The translations under genes were made by a program, and so were the position numbers. From Belnapia mucosa (GTDB taxonomy: Bacteria > Pseudomonadota > Alphaproteobacteria > Acetobacterales > Acetobacteraceae), in assembly GCF_016775475.1 (NCBI RefSeq), contig NZ_JAEUXJ010000006.1, positions 1 through 64,000 on the forward strand: a stretch of 64,000 nucleotides of DNA. Reading direction: 5' to 3'. Below are positions 1-9,158 of the stretch, piece after piece. Every line of letters begins with the position of its first letter. Within the stretch, counting starts at the first letter, position 1. The notes beneath the pieces are model-generated. The model made no database searches, was not told the DNA's origin, and saw only the letters and a list, made by a program, of their open reading frames with translations.

Positions 1-3000
1 ATGCTGTCGGCGCCGGTGCCGCCGTCCAGCGTATCCTTGCCGGCATTGCCAGACAGCGTGTCGTCGCCGGCGAGGCCGCTGAGCGAGTCGCTCCCGGCGG
101 TGCCGGTGAGTGCCTCGGCCGTCGCGGTGCCCGGGACCGAATTCACGGTCGTAAAGGTGCCGGCCGAGAAATCCCCGGTTCCGATCGTCAGCGGCTCGGC
201 AGCATTCAAGCGGACTGCCAGATCCCCGCCATCCAGCACGCCGTCCCGGTTCACATCGACGACGAGCCAGCCGCCGGCGACCGCATCCGGCACCCAGTAG
301 GCCGAATAGGTGAGCGGCAGGGTGCCCGCGCCCGGCAGGGAGAGGCCCGCCGTCAGGCTGGTCTGCGCGGCGGTGCTGCCCTGCCAAACTAGGCCGAGGC
401 CAATCCCATACGGGTTGAAGGTCCCGTCGCCGTCACCGAGCGTTAGCTTGTCGCCCTCGGCGCTGCTGAAATCGGCGATGGTGTCCATGCCCGAGAGCAC
501 GGACCAGTCGGGCGCGCTGGCGAGGTTCAGTGGTTGGAGGTTGAACACATCCGCGCCGGTCCCGCCGATGAGGGAATCGCCGCCGCCATCGCCTTCGAGA
601 TAGTCGTTGCCCGCGCCGCCATCCAGCGTATCCCGCCCGGCGCCGCCATAGAGCTGGTCGTTGCCGGCCCCGCCCGAAAGCAGGTCCGCATGGTCGCCGC
701 CCTGCAGCATGTCGTTGAAGCCGGAGCCGAGCACAGCCTGGATGTTTACCAGCGTGTCGTGGCCGCCAAGCCCGTCATCAATGGCCTGGCCGCCATGGAG
801 ATCGACCATGACGCCGGCGCTGCTGTTGCTGTAGCTGGCGGTGATCAGCGTATCCACTTTGCCGGCGATGATCGTGTCGTTGCCCTTGTCGCCGCGTAGG
901 AAAGTCTGCACGCCGGCAATGGCGACGCCGGTCATCTTGTCGGCGAGGATGGTGCCGATAACCGAATGGACATTCACCAGCGTATCGGTGCCATCCCAGG
1001 GGTTGGCAGCAATGCCGGTCACGAGGTTGATCGTCACGCCATGGGTCGGCGGGCCGCCATAAAAGCTGTTATAGGCGACGGTGTTGACCCCGCTGCGGCC
1101 GTCGAGGAAATTATCGCCGCCGACGCCGATCAGGGTATCGTTGACCGGCGTGCCATAGATGGTGTCGTTGCCGTCGCCGCCCGAAGCGCTAGAGAAGCGA
1201 AGCAGCGCGTCTACCGCGCCGCCCTGCTTGACGGCGGCGCCCTGGTAGCCGCCACCGGCGATGGTGGTCGTGCCGAGGTCGATCAGCACGTTCTCGGCGC
1301 CGCTGTAGCGGTATTGATTGGTCCCGCTCGCGCCGTCCAGCAGGTGGCTGCCGAGAACTGCGCTCTCGATCGTATCGTTGGCACTGCTGCCAGTGATGGT
1401 ATCGTTGAAGTTGGAGCCACGAACCCGGATGACATTGATCAGGGTGTCGGTACCGCCGAGGCCGTCGCTCGCCGTGCCAGCGCCGAGATCGATGACGGCC
1501 GCCGCGGTCGCACCCTGGTAATCGGCGCGATTGGCGCCGAGGCCGAAGCCGTCGATCGTGTCATTGCCGCCAGCGCCGCGCAGATTGACAGTCAGGCTGT
1601 AGGTGCCGGCCGGCGCCGCGACCGGGCTGCCGCGTAACAGGTCGCCGCCGGTGGTGCCGTTAACGCCGGCGATATAGGTCAGCGTATCGGTGCCGTTGGC
1701 GCCCTTGTCGACCGTGGCATGCTGCCAGTCCGAATAGGTGACCGTCAGCGGACCGCTGTAATTGGTGTAGTCGATGGAGGTCGAAGCGAGCGGCAGCGCG
1801 CCGTTGATGATATCGGAGCCGGTGCTGCCCCAGAACTGCGTGCCGGAGCTCGGATAGCCGGGCAGGCCCGCAGCGCCGGAGAGGATATTGGTGCCGGTCA
1901 GCGTGTCGTTGCCCGGCGAGCCTTCGACGTTGCGGATGCCGCTGATGGTTTCGGTATTGCCGAAATTATCGGTCGCGGTCCCGGTCGTCAGATTGACATC
2001 GACGCCCTGCGTTCCGGCCGGCTGGCCGTAATAGGCACCATAGGACAGGCGATCGACGCCTCCCCCGCCGCTGATCGTGTCATTGCCGCCGAGCGGATAG
2101 AAGACCTCCGCCCCAGCACCGCCGGCCATGCTGTCGGCGCCGGCGGTGCCGACGATCCGGCTGATGCCGGTGAACGTGTCGGTCGCGGTGCCGCCGGCGG
2201 TCAGCGTCTTGACCACCGTGCCGCTCCCATTGCCCGTCCAGGTGACGGCGATGCTGGCGACACCGGGAGTCGCGGCATAGGTGACGACGTCGGTGCCGCC
2301 ATTGCCGTCGATCTGCCAGGAGACGGCGCCGGCCCCCTGGAAAGTGTCGTTGCCGGTGCTGCCGCGGATCGCCACCACATTCACCAGCGTGTCGGTGCCA
2401 TTGCCGCTCGACACCACGGAGCCGGTGGCGAGGTTGGCGTTCAGGCCCCCCTGGCCCGCATAGTCGGCGATGTTGTGGATATTGCCGGCACCGTTGATGG
2501 TGTCGTTGCCGCCCATGCCACGCAGGAAGATATCCGCCGTCGCGCCGGCGGCGCCCTTCAGGCTGTCGGCGCCGCTGCCGCCCTGGATGATTTCGATCAC
2601 GCTGAAGGTATCGGTATAGGCGATGCCGCCGACGGTCTTCGCGACCACGCCGCCACTGCCGGCGAGGGTCACGGAAACCGCGGCGGACTGGGCGCTGTAG
2701 TCGAGCGTATCGGTACCGCCGCGGCCGTCAAAGATATCGTTGCCCGCGCTGGCGCTGAAGACGTCATCGGTGGCGGCGCCACGGATCGCGTCATTGCCGG
2801 AACCGCCCTGCACCCGCAGGACATTCAGCAGTGTGTCGGTACCGCCGAAGCCATCGCTCGCCGTCCCCGCCTGGAGGTCGACGGTGACCGCGGCGGAACT
2901 GCCGCTGTAGCTGACGAGGTTGCGGAGGCTGCCCTTGCCGTCGATGCTGTCATTGCCGGCATCGCCTTCCAGGGTGATCGTGGTGCCGGTCGCCAGCGTG

Positions 3001-6000
3001 GTACCGATGAGGGTGTCGTTGCCGCCGCTGGCGCGGATGCGCTCGATATTGGTGAACTGGTCGGTGCCGGCGGCGATGCCGTTGGACGTCTTCGCAACGG
3101 CGCCGGCGGCATTGCCGGTGAAGGTCGCGACCAGTGCGACGCCGCTGCTGAAGCGCGCATAATCCAGGCTGTCGAAACCGGCGCCGCCATCGATCGAATC
3201 GCTGCCCAGGCCGGGGCTGAAGGTCTCGGACGCCGCCGCGCCGATCAGCGTGTCGGAGTAGTCCGAGCCGAAGAGGTTGGTGACGGCGGTCAGGCTGTCG
3301 GTGCCGCCATAGCCATCGGTCGCGCTGCCGGTGGCGAGGTTGACCGAGACCCCCGTCGGATCCAGCTGGTAGCTGACGGCATTCCACCCATTGCCGTAGC
3401 CGTTGAAGCTGTCATTGCCGGCGGCGCCGATCATCTGCACCAGATTGGTGGCGGTCGCGCTGCCGCTGCCGAGGAAGCTGTCGGCGCCTGCGGTGCCGAT
3501 GATGCTTTCGAGGGCCAGCAGGGTGTCGGTGCCGCCCGATTTCGTCACCGTCGCGCCATTCCCGGTGGCAAGCTGGACGCTGATCGGCTGATGGGCGGCG
3601 AGGGAGGAATAGCTGACGGTGTCGGTGCCGGCATTGCCGTCGAGGCTGTAGAAGCCGGTTGCGTTGCCGAGAAAGGTGTCGCCGGTCGCGCTGCCGCGGA
3701 TGGCCAGCACGTCCAGCAGCATATCGGTGCCATAGCCGGTGGAGATGGCGCTGCCGGTGACGAGGTTGACGGTCAGGCTGCCTTGCCCGGTGTAGTCGGC
3801 GATGTTGTGGCTGTTGCCGGCGCCGTTGATGGTGTCGTTGCCGCCCATGCCGCGGAGGAAGATATCCGTCGTGGCGCCGGAGAAACCCTGCAGAGTGTCG
3901 GCGTTGATGCTCGCCGTGACGATGCCGATGCCCGAGAAGCTGTCGGTCCCCCCGGCCGATTTGAGCACCGTGCCGCCCTGGGCGGAGGTCAGGGTGACCA
4001 TGACCGTGCCGACGCTGGTCTGGCTGGCATAATCGAGCCGGTCGATGCCGCCGCCGCCGGCATAGCTGTCATTGCCGGTGGTGCCGAAGAAGACCTCGTT
4101 GCCGGTGCCGCCGGTGACGGTATCGTTCCGGCCGTTGACGCCGACCACGCCCTCGATCGAGGTCAGCCGGTCGGTGAAGCCCCAGGAATCGATGGCGATG
4201 CCGGTCGCCAGGTTGACGTTGAAGCCGCCCTGGTTGCTGCCGGTATAGCCTGAGGCGACGACCGAGGTCGCGGTGTAGCGGACCGTGTCGAAGCCGCCGC
4301 GGCCATCGATCGAGTCATTGCCGGCGACCGGCCGGATGACATTGTCGCCGTCATCACCGAGCAGCGTATCGTCATAGTCGCTGCCGCCGATGTCCTCGAA
4401 GCCCGCGAGGCTCTGCACGGCGCCGGCGACGGTGGCCTTGCCGGCCAGGAGGTCGACCGTGACGCCCGTGGTGCCCGAGGCCGGGCTGAAATCGTAGTAT
4501 TCAAGGCGGTCAGTGCCGCCGCCACCATTCAGCGAATCCGCCCCGCCGGCGCCGGCCATGACATATTCATTGGCGAGGCTGCCGATGATGGTATCCGCCC
4601 CGGTGGTGCCGGCGATGTGGCGGACGAGATTGAGGCTGTCGATCTCGTTGCCCGTCAGGCTGACGGTGCCGGCATCGCCCAGCAGGACCGTGATCGGGCC
4701 GGTGCGGCCGCGATAGTCGGCGACATTCTCGAAGACGCCATAGCCGCGGATGGTGTCGTTGCCGGTGCCGCCATCGAGGAAGACGAAAAAGCCGCTCGGC
4801 GCAGCGGTCGCATGGCCCTGCAGCTCGTCATGGCCGGCATCGCCATAGGCGTAGTCGTTCTCGTCGGTGACGGTGCCGACCACGATCAGGTCGTTGCCCT
4901 CGCCGCCACGGAGGATGTCGCGGCCAGAGCCGCCATTCAGCGTGTCGTTGCCGGGGCCGCCATCGATGCTGTCATGGCCGGCGCTGCCGCTGAGCGAATC
5001 GGCGCCTTCGAGGCCGGTGATGCTGTCATTCCCGGCGAGGCCGTCGATCGTATCGGGCCCCGTGGTCCCTTCCAGCGTGTCGTCGCCCGCGCTCGGCACG
5101 GCGGAGGTGGCGAGGGCCAGGAGGCCGGTGGTGGCGGGGCTGCCGGCATAGTCGTCGCCGGTGACGAGGCTGACGCCGACGGTATAGGCGCCGACCGCCG
5201 AGGGCTGGACGTAATAGGTGCCGGAGGTCAGCGGGGTGAAGGCACCGTAATGGGGATTGCCCGCCGCGTCGTAGAAGGTGCCACCGGACGTGCCGCCGCC
5301 GGCGGTGTTGGTCGTGGTCACGACATAGGTCTGGCCCGCCGTCAGAGTGACCGAGAACCAGTCATAGTCGCCGGTGAAGCTATACTGCCCGGTGGCGGTG
5401 CCGCCGACCGTGAGATGGCCGGTGGTCGCCGGGGTCGCGGCATAATCGTCGCTGGGTGCGGTCAGGGTATAGGTGTAGCTGCCCGCCCCGATCAATGGGT
5501 TGCTGGCGATGTAGTAGGTGCCGGCGGTGCGGATGGTGAAGGTGACGACCCCGCTGCTCGAATACATGGAGCCGAAGGCGGCCGGTTGGCCGGCGGCGTC
5601 GAGGACGGGGCTCATGAAGCCGAAGCCGAAGCTGGGGCCGGTCAGCACATAGGTCCGGTCCGCCTGTAGGGACACGGCATACCAGTCGGAATCGCCCATG
5701 ACCTCATGCGTGCCGGAGAAGGGCACGCCGATGGTCGCGGTGCCGGCATGGGCAGGATCCTGGCCGTGGTCATCGGCATAGCTGGCCAAGCTGAGGCTAT
5801 AGGCGCCGAGGCCGGTATCGCTCTCGGCCGCGATGTAATAGGTGCCGCTGGTGAGTGGCGAGCCCGCCAGGGTGGAACTGCCAAACGCCACCTGTTCGCC
5901 GGCGGAGGAATAGATCGCGAGATGTCCGCCGCTCGCGGCCGTGCCGCTGAGACTCACCGCATAGGATTGGCCGGCGGTGAGGGTGACCGCGAACCAGTCG

Positions 6001-6674
6001 GAATCCCCGGATCCACCCCAGCTGCCGCTGGCCGTGCCGCCGACCGCGAGGGTGCCGGTCGTGGCCGGCGTCCCGACATAATCATCCGGCACGGTGCTGG
6101 CCGAGAGGGTGTAGGCCCCGGTGGTGCCGATAGCCTCGACGAAATAGGTGCCGGTGGTGGGGACGGAGACCCAGACGGTCTTCGGACCGGTCCCGCTGTA
6201 ATAGCCGAGCTCACCGTCATTGGCGTCGACGATGGTGATGCTGCTGGCCGCGCCGCCGAAGCCGATGGCATAGGTCTGGTTGGCCTGGAGCGTGACCGTG
6301 AACCAGTCCACGTCGCTGGAGGTGTTCAGGGTCCCGCTGGCGCTGCCGCCGATCGGCAGGGTGCCGGTGGTGGAGGAATTGTCGGCATAGTCGTCGCTGA
6401 TCGTCGTCGCCGTCAGCAGGTAGTTCCCGGTGCCGCTGAAGGACTGGGCGGACAGCCAGTAGGTGCCGGTGGCCGGCGCGGTGACGGTGAGGACCGAGTT
6501 CCCGCCCCATTCGATCAGCTCTTCCTGGCCGTCGGGGGAGTAGAGCGTCACATAGCCGAAGCTGGCGCCGCTGGTCAGGGCGATGCTGTAGGTCTGGTTG
6601 GCGATGAACTGGATGGCGAACCAGTCGTCGTCACCCGTGGAATTCCAGGTGCCGGTCGCGGAATAGGAAGGCAT
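1..6674 (-). CDS. Giant RTX-type calcium-binding repeat protein with N-terminal PPC-like domains (C-terminus beyond window)
   Basis: One uninterrupted frame runs from an ATG at 6674 leftwards through the window edge, at least 2,224 codons; the stop is outside. Residues ~1-520 hold five PPC-like (pre-peptidase C-terminal) beta-domains of 103-109 residues, each carrying a D-W-F/Y core (codons near 6620, 6303, 5993, 5684, 5357). Then come RTX nonapeptides such as LAGNDSITGLEGADSLSG (about 4860-5080). After these is a long series of alternating beta-modules with conserved 'GGTDTL..I..I.G' and 'GNDTI.G' cores. An EF-hand/dockerin-like loop, DVNRDGVLDGGD, lies near 223-258, followed by more RTX repeats. 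There is no Sec signal, which fits type I secretion; RTX repeats bind Ca2+ outside the cell. The role (adhesin, surface layer or matrix protein) is inference. No type I transporter gene is in the window. Confidence 0.85.
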   Translation of the reverse strand, partial: MPSYSATGTWNSTGDDDWFAIQFIANQTYSIALTSGASFGYVTLYSPDGQEELIEWGGNSVLTVTAPATGTYWLSAQSFSGTGNYLLTATTISDDYADNSSTTGTLPIGGSASGTLNTSSDVDWFTVTLQANQTYAIGFGGAASSITIVDANDGELGYYSGTGPKTVWVSVPTTGTYFVEAIGTTGAYTLSASTVPDDYVGTPATTGTLAVGGTASGSWGGSGDSDWFAVTLTAGQSYAVSLSGTAASGGHLAIYSSAGEQVAFGSSTLAGSPLTSGTYYIAAESDTGLGAYSLSLASYADDHGQDPAHAGTATIGVPFSGTHEVMGDSDWYAVSLQADRTYVLTGPSFGFGFMSPVLDAAGQPAAFGSMYSSSGVVTFTIRTAGTYYIASNPLIGAGSYTYTLTAPSDDYAATPATTGHLTVGGTATGQYSFTGDYDWFSVTLTAGQTYVVTTTNTAGGGTSGGTFYDAAGNPHYGAFTPLTSGTYYVQPSAVGAYTVGVSLVTGDDYAGSPATTGLLALATSAVPSAGDDTLEGTTGPDTIDGLAGNDSITGLEGADSLSGSAGHDSIDGGPGNDTLNGGSGRDILRGGEGNDLIVVGTVTDENDYAYGDAGHDELQGHATAAPSGFFVFLDGGTGNDTIRGYGVFENVADYRGRTGPITVLLGDAGTVSLTGNEIDSLNLVRHIAGTTGADTIIGSLANEYVMAGAGGADSLNGGGGTDRLEYYDFSPASGTTGVTVDLLAGKATVAGAVQSLAGFEDIGGSDYDDTLLGDDGDNVIRPVAGNDSIDGRGGFDTVRYTATSVVASGYTGSNQGGFNVNLATGIAIDSWGFTDRLTSIEGVVGVNGRNDTVTGGTGNEVFFGTTGNDSYAGGGGIDRLDYASQTSVGTVMVTLTSAQGGTVLKSAGGTDSFSGIGIVTASINADTLQGFSGATTDIFLRGMGGNDTINGAGNSHNIADYTGQGSLTVNLVTGSAISTGYGTDMLLDVLAIRGSATGDTFLGNATGFYSLDGNAGTDTVSYSSLAAHQPISVQLATGNGATVTKSGGTDTLLALESIIGTAGADSFLGSGSATATNLVQMIGAAGNDSFNGYGNGWNAVSYQLDPTGVSVNLATGSATDGYGGTDSLTAVTNLFGSDYSDTLIGAAASETFSPGLGSDSIDGGAGFDSLDYARFSSGVALVATFTGNAAGAVAKTSNGIAAGTDQFTNIERIRASGGNDTLIGTTLATGTTITLEGDAGNDSIDGKGSLRNLVSYSGSSAAVTVDLQAGTASDGFGGTDTLLNVLRVQGGSGNDAIRGAATDDVFSASAGNDIFDGRGGTDTLDYSAQSAAVSVTLAGSGGVVAKTVGGIAYTDTFSVIEIIQGGSGADSLKGAAGATADIFLRGMGGNDTINGAGNIHNIADYAGQGGLNANLATGSVVSSGNGTDTLVNVVAIRGSTGNDTFQGAGAVSWQIDGNGGTDVVTYAATPGVASIAVTWTGNGSGTVVKTLTAGGTATDTFTGISRIVGTAGADSMAGGAGAEVFYPLGGNDTISGGGGVDRLSYGAYYGQPAGTQGVDVNLTTGTATDNFGNTETISGIRNVEGSPGNDTLTGTNILSGAAGLPGYPSSGTQFWGSTGSDIINGALPLASTSIDYTNYSGPLTVTYSDWQHATVDKGANGTDTLTYIAGVNGTTGGDLLRGSPVAAPAGTYSLTVNLRGAGGNDTIDGFGLGANRADYQGATAAAVIDLGAGTASDGLGGTDTLINVIRVRGSNFNDTITGSSANDTIESAVLGSHLLDGASGTNQYRYSGAENVLIDLGTTTIAGGGYQGAAVKQGGAVDALLRFSSASGGDGNDTIYGTPVNDTLIGVGGDNFLDGRSGVNTVAYNSFYGGPPTHGVTINLVTGIAANPWDGTDTLVNVHSVIGTILADKMTGVAIAGVQTFLRGDKGNDTIIAGKVDTLITASYSNSSAGVMVDLHGGQAIDDGLGGHDTLVNIQAVLGSGFNDMLQGGDHADLLSGGAGNDQLYGGAGRDTLDGGAGNDYLEGDGGGDSLIGGTGADVFNLQPLNLASAPDWSVLSGMDTIADFSSAEGDKLTLGDGDGTFNPYGIGLGLVWQGSTAAQTSLTAGLSLPGAGTLPLTYSAYWVPDAVAGGWLVVDVNRDGVLDGGDLAVRLNAAEPLTIGTGDFSAGTFTTVNSVPGTATAEALTGTAGSDSLSGLAGDDTLSGNAGKDTLDGGTGADS

Positions 6675-6705
6675 GCGGTAACCCCGGTCCGAAGCGTCGA
6701 ATGGC

Positions 6706-6734
6706 GTCGTAGCCTCTCGGAAATGTTATCTCAA
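6706..6734 (-). promoter_or_regulatory. Possible promoter of the giant RTX gene
   Basis: On the minus strand TTGAGA (6734-6729), a 17-base spacer and TACGAC (6711-6706) lie 32 bases before the RTX start. The -35 element overlaps the stop of the upstream hydrolase. The start itself has only a weak GGGG Shine-Dalgarno element. Confidence 0.3.
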
Positions 6735-7541
6735 GGCTTCGTTTCGAAAAGCGTCTATTTCACGAGACGCCGCCGAAGGCGAGGCGTCCATGCCCGCAGC
6801 CATCGGCCCGAGCGCATCCCGCAGCACCCCAATCGGGTCCCGCCCCGGCCCCCGCGCCACCAGCGCCCGGTGCCCGCCCGGCAGCACCCGCACCGGCAAT
6901 CCGGGTAATCGCACGGAAGCCAGCGGCACCAGCCCATCCCCCAATCCGGCGCCCTGGCCGCGCATCCAGCGGTCGAGCAGCCGGTAGGCCCCTTCCTCGA
7001 TTCGCCAGGGCGCGCCCTCCAGGCTCGTCGCCAGCACGGCGATCGGCACGCGCCGCGCCAGCGCCGCGATCGCGCTGGACTGCTCGGCCATCCAGGCTGT
7101 CCGCACCGGCACGGTCAGGTCGCGCAGCCCCCGCCCGCTGCCGAGGCGGAGCGCCCGCAGCGCACGATGCGCCGCCCGGTGCAGCGGGCGGAGGCCGCAG
7201 AGCGCATCCGCGATGGGGGAGCCGTAGAAGGGCGATTGCAGCGCGACGAAGCCATTGCAGCGCCCGGCGGATTCGGGGCGGAGCAGCGCCGCCAGCGCCT
7301 CCACCCCGCCCTTGCTATGGCCGATCAGGATCACCGGCCGCGGATCGGCCGCGATGCGGGCGGCGATTCGCGCCGCATTGGTGCCGACCGGCGCGGCGGT
7401 CGGCAGCGCCACCACCTCGACGGCCAGGCCAAGGCCGCGCAGCCACTCCGCCTGGCTGCGCATGTAGTCGAAGCGGAGGCCGGCCATGACCTCGCCGAGG
7501 AGGCCGTAGCAGAGAAGGATCCGGTGCCCGGCCAGCGCCAT
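6726..7541 (-). CDS. Alpha/beta-hydrolase, lipase-like
   Basis: A 271-residue alpha/beta-hydrolase. The nucleophile elbow GHSKGG marks the catalytic serine, GDGLVPLASV near the C-terminal third probably supplies the acid, and GGHRAL the histidine. This layout resembles bacterial triacylglycerol-lipase-like esterases; the substrate is unknown. No signal peptide is apparent. I place the start at the ATG at 7541 (MALAGHRILL). The same frame extends to a TTG at 7625 that overlaps the stop of the upstream oxidoreductase, but that extension would cross a perfect 11-bp hairpin at 7582-7607. The ATG has a GGAGG 17 bases upstream, which is far, so the TTG start stays possible. It precedes the RTX gene by about 50 bases on the same strand. 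Confidence 0.75.
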   Translation of the reverse strand: MALAGHRILLCYGLLGEVMAGLRFDYMRSQAEWLRGLGLAVEVVALPTAAPVGTNAARIAARIAADPRPVILIGHSKGGVEALAALLRPESAGRCNGFVALQSPFYGSPIADALCGLRPLHRAAHRALRALRLGSGRGLRDLTVPVRTAWMAEQSSAIAALARRVPIAVLATSLEGAPWRIEEGAYRLLDRWMRGQGAGLGDGLVPLASVRLPGLPVRVLPGGHRALVARGPGRDPIGVLRDALGPMAAGMDASPSAASREIDAFRNEALR

Positions 7542-7581
7542 GGCGAGGCGGGCATCGGCCTCCGGGCCGGCACCGCCACAA

Positions 7582-7607
7582 GGGAATGCGCCGCCAGGCG
7601 CATTCCC
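7582..7607 (-). terminator. Perfect hairpin just after the CurA-type gene
   Basis: GGGAATGCGCC and GGCGCATTCCC form an 11-bp stem around a GCCA loop, 10 bases beyond the stop of the upstream minus-strand oxidoreductase. It has the form of an intrinsic terminator but lacks a long T-tract (only TTGT follows). Confidence 0.5.
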
Positions 7608-7617
7608 GGACCGATCC

Positions 7618-8619
7618 TCAGTCAATCTTCACCACGAGCTTGCCGAAATTCTCGCCCTTCAGCAGGCCGATGAAGGCGGTCGGCGCGTTGCGCAGGCCTT
7701 CCACCACATCCTCCCGCCAGGTCATGCGGCCGGCCTGCATCCAGCCCAGCATCTCCTGGCGGAATTGCGGGTAGCGCGGCCAGCCGGTGTCGCTGACGAT
7801 GAAGCCCTGGATGCGCAGCCGCTTGCGGACGGCGGACATCAGGTTCGGGCCCGGCGCCGGCGTGGTGTCGTTGTATTCGGCGATCATGCCGCACATCACC
7901 ATGCGGGCGAAGTCGCGCAGCCGGGGGAAGACCGCGCGCTGCACCGCGCCGCCGACATTCTCCCAATAGACATCGATCCCCTCGGGGCAGAGCCGGTCCA
8001 GCTCGGCCGCGACATCGCCGCGATGGTCGATGCAGGCGTCGAAGCCCAGCACCTCGGTGACGAAGCGGCATTTGGCCTCCCCGCCGGCGATGCCGATCAC
8101 CTTGCAGCCGCGGATCCTGCCGATCTGCCCAACCACCTGGCCGACCGCGCCGGAGGCGGCGGAGACCACCATGGTCTCGCCGGATTTCGGCCGGCCGATA
8201 TCCTCGAGCCCGACCCAGGCGGTGAGGCCCGGCATGCCGAGCACGCCGAGGCTGGCCGAGAGCGGCGCATCATCCGGGGCGATCTTGAACAGCGACCCCG
8301 GCTGCACGCAGGAGAAGCGCTGCCAGCCGGAGCCGCCGAGCACGGTATCGCCGGGGGCGAAGCCGGGGGCCTTGGAGGCGATGACGGTGCCGGCCGTCTG
8401 GCCCGCCATCACCGCGCCGAGGGCGACCGGGGCGGAGTAGCTTTTCGCATCCGACATGCGGCCGCGCATGTACGGGTCGAGCGAGAGGTATTGCGCCCGC
8501 ACCAGCACCTCGCCCGGCTGCGGCTCCGGCACCGGCGTCTCGACGATCTCGAAATCCTCGGGCACCGGGGCGCCTTGCGGGCGGCGGCGCAGCAGGATCT
8601 GCAGGTTGGTCTCGGCCAT
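7618..8619 (-). CDS. NADP-dependent oxidoreductase, CurA/leukotriene B4 12-hydroxydehydrogenase family
   Basis: A 333-residue zinc-independent medium-chain reductase. The N-terminal GroES-like fold (QYLSLDPYMRGRM) is followed by the Rossmann domain with the SAASGAVGQVVGQ nucleotide-binding stretch typical of the CurA/YncB/PTGR group. These enzymes reduce alkenals, curcumin or other activated double bonds with NADPH in the cytoplasm. The frame extends upstream to 8694, but the ATG at 8619 has an AGGAGG Shine-Dalgarno at good distance and gives the family N-terminus (MAETNLQILL). It diverges from the DUF427 gene across a 64-base gap and is followed by a hairpin terminator. Confidence 0.9.
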   Translation of the reverse strand: MAETNLQILLRRRPQGAPVPEDFEIVETPVPEPQPGEVLVRAQYLSLDPYMRGRMSDAKSYSAPVALGAVMAGQTAGTVIASKAPGFAPGDTVLGGSGWQRFSCVQPGSLFKIAPDDAPLSASLGVLGMPGLTAWVGLEDIGRPKSGETMVVSAASGAVGQVVGQIGRIRGCKVIGIAGGEAKCRFVTEVLGFDACIDHRGDVAAELDRLCPEGIDVYWENVGGAVQRAVFPRLRDFARMVMCGMIAEYNDTTPAPGPNLMSAVRKRLRIQGFIVSDTGWPRYPQFRQEMLGWMQAGRMTWREDVVEGLRNAPTAFIGLLKGENFGKLVVKID

Positions 8620-8683
8620 GGGGGGTCCTCCTTGGCCCGCACCATCGCCCCGGTGCCGTTGCAGGGGAAGGGGGCGGGGCCAG

Positions 8684-9157
8684 ATGAGCGGCATGACCGA
8701 ACGCGTCGCCGATTATCCCCGTCCGCCCCGGCTGGAGCCGAGCAGCCGGCGCATCCGCATCCGGCTCGGCGGCGAGACCATCGCCGAGACCAGCGCGGCC
8801 TGGCGGGTGCTGGAGACCTTCCATCCGCCGAGCTGGTACCTGCCGCCCGCGGCCTTCCGCCCCGGCGTGCTGCGCCCGGCGCCGGGCGGCAGCTTCTGCG
8901 AATGGAAAGGCGCGGCGCGCTACTGGACGCTGGCGGCCGGCGGCGTGGTGGCCGAGGCGGCGGGCTGGAGCTACCCGTCCCCGACCCCGGGCTTCGCGCC
9001 GATCCGCGACCACATTGCCGTCTATGCCGGGCGGATGGAGGCCTGCTTCGTCGATGACGAGCAGGTGGTGCCGCAGCCCGGCGGCTTCTATGGCGGCTGG
9101 ATCACAGGCGAGCTGGAAGGGCCCTTCAAGGGCGGGCCCGGGACGCTCGGCTGGTAG
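8684..9157 (+). CDS. DUF427 domain-containing protein
   Basis: A 157-residue protein consisting of one DUF427 domain. It shows WKGAARYWTL, AAGWSYPSPTPGFAPIRDHIAVY and the closing EGPFKGGPGTLGW typical of that small beta-barrel family. The family has no established reaction. I chose the ATG at 8684 because a GGGGAAGGGGG purine tract precedes it; a second ATG at 8693 is equally possible. It diverges from the CurA-type reductase and ends two bases from the end of the convergent iron-sulfur protein gene. Confidence 0.8.
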   Translation: MSGMTERVADYPRPPRLEPSSRRIRIRLGGETIAETSAAWRVLETFHPPSWYLPPAAFRPGVLRPAPGGSFCEWKGAARYWTLAAGGVVAEAAGWSYPSPTPGFAPIRDHIAVYAGRMEACFVDDEQVVPQPGGFYGGWITGELEGPFKGGPGTLGW

Positions 9158-9158
9158 C

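Noticed and set aside
1719..4253. Long plus-strand open frame (844 codons) opposite the RTX gene
   Set aside because: Its Ala/Gly/Val-rich protein is the antisense reading of Gly/Asp/Thr repeats; the minus strand gives a coherent RTX protein over the whole region.
1..5110. Dense direct repeats considered as a CRISPR array
   Set aside because: The periodicity follows protein modules in one reading frame, with no constant repeat/spacer pattern and no cas genes.
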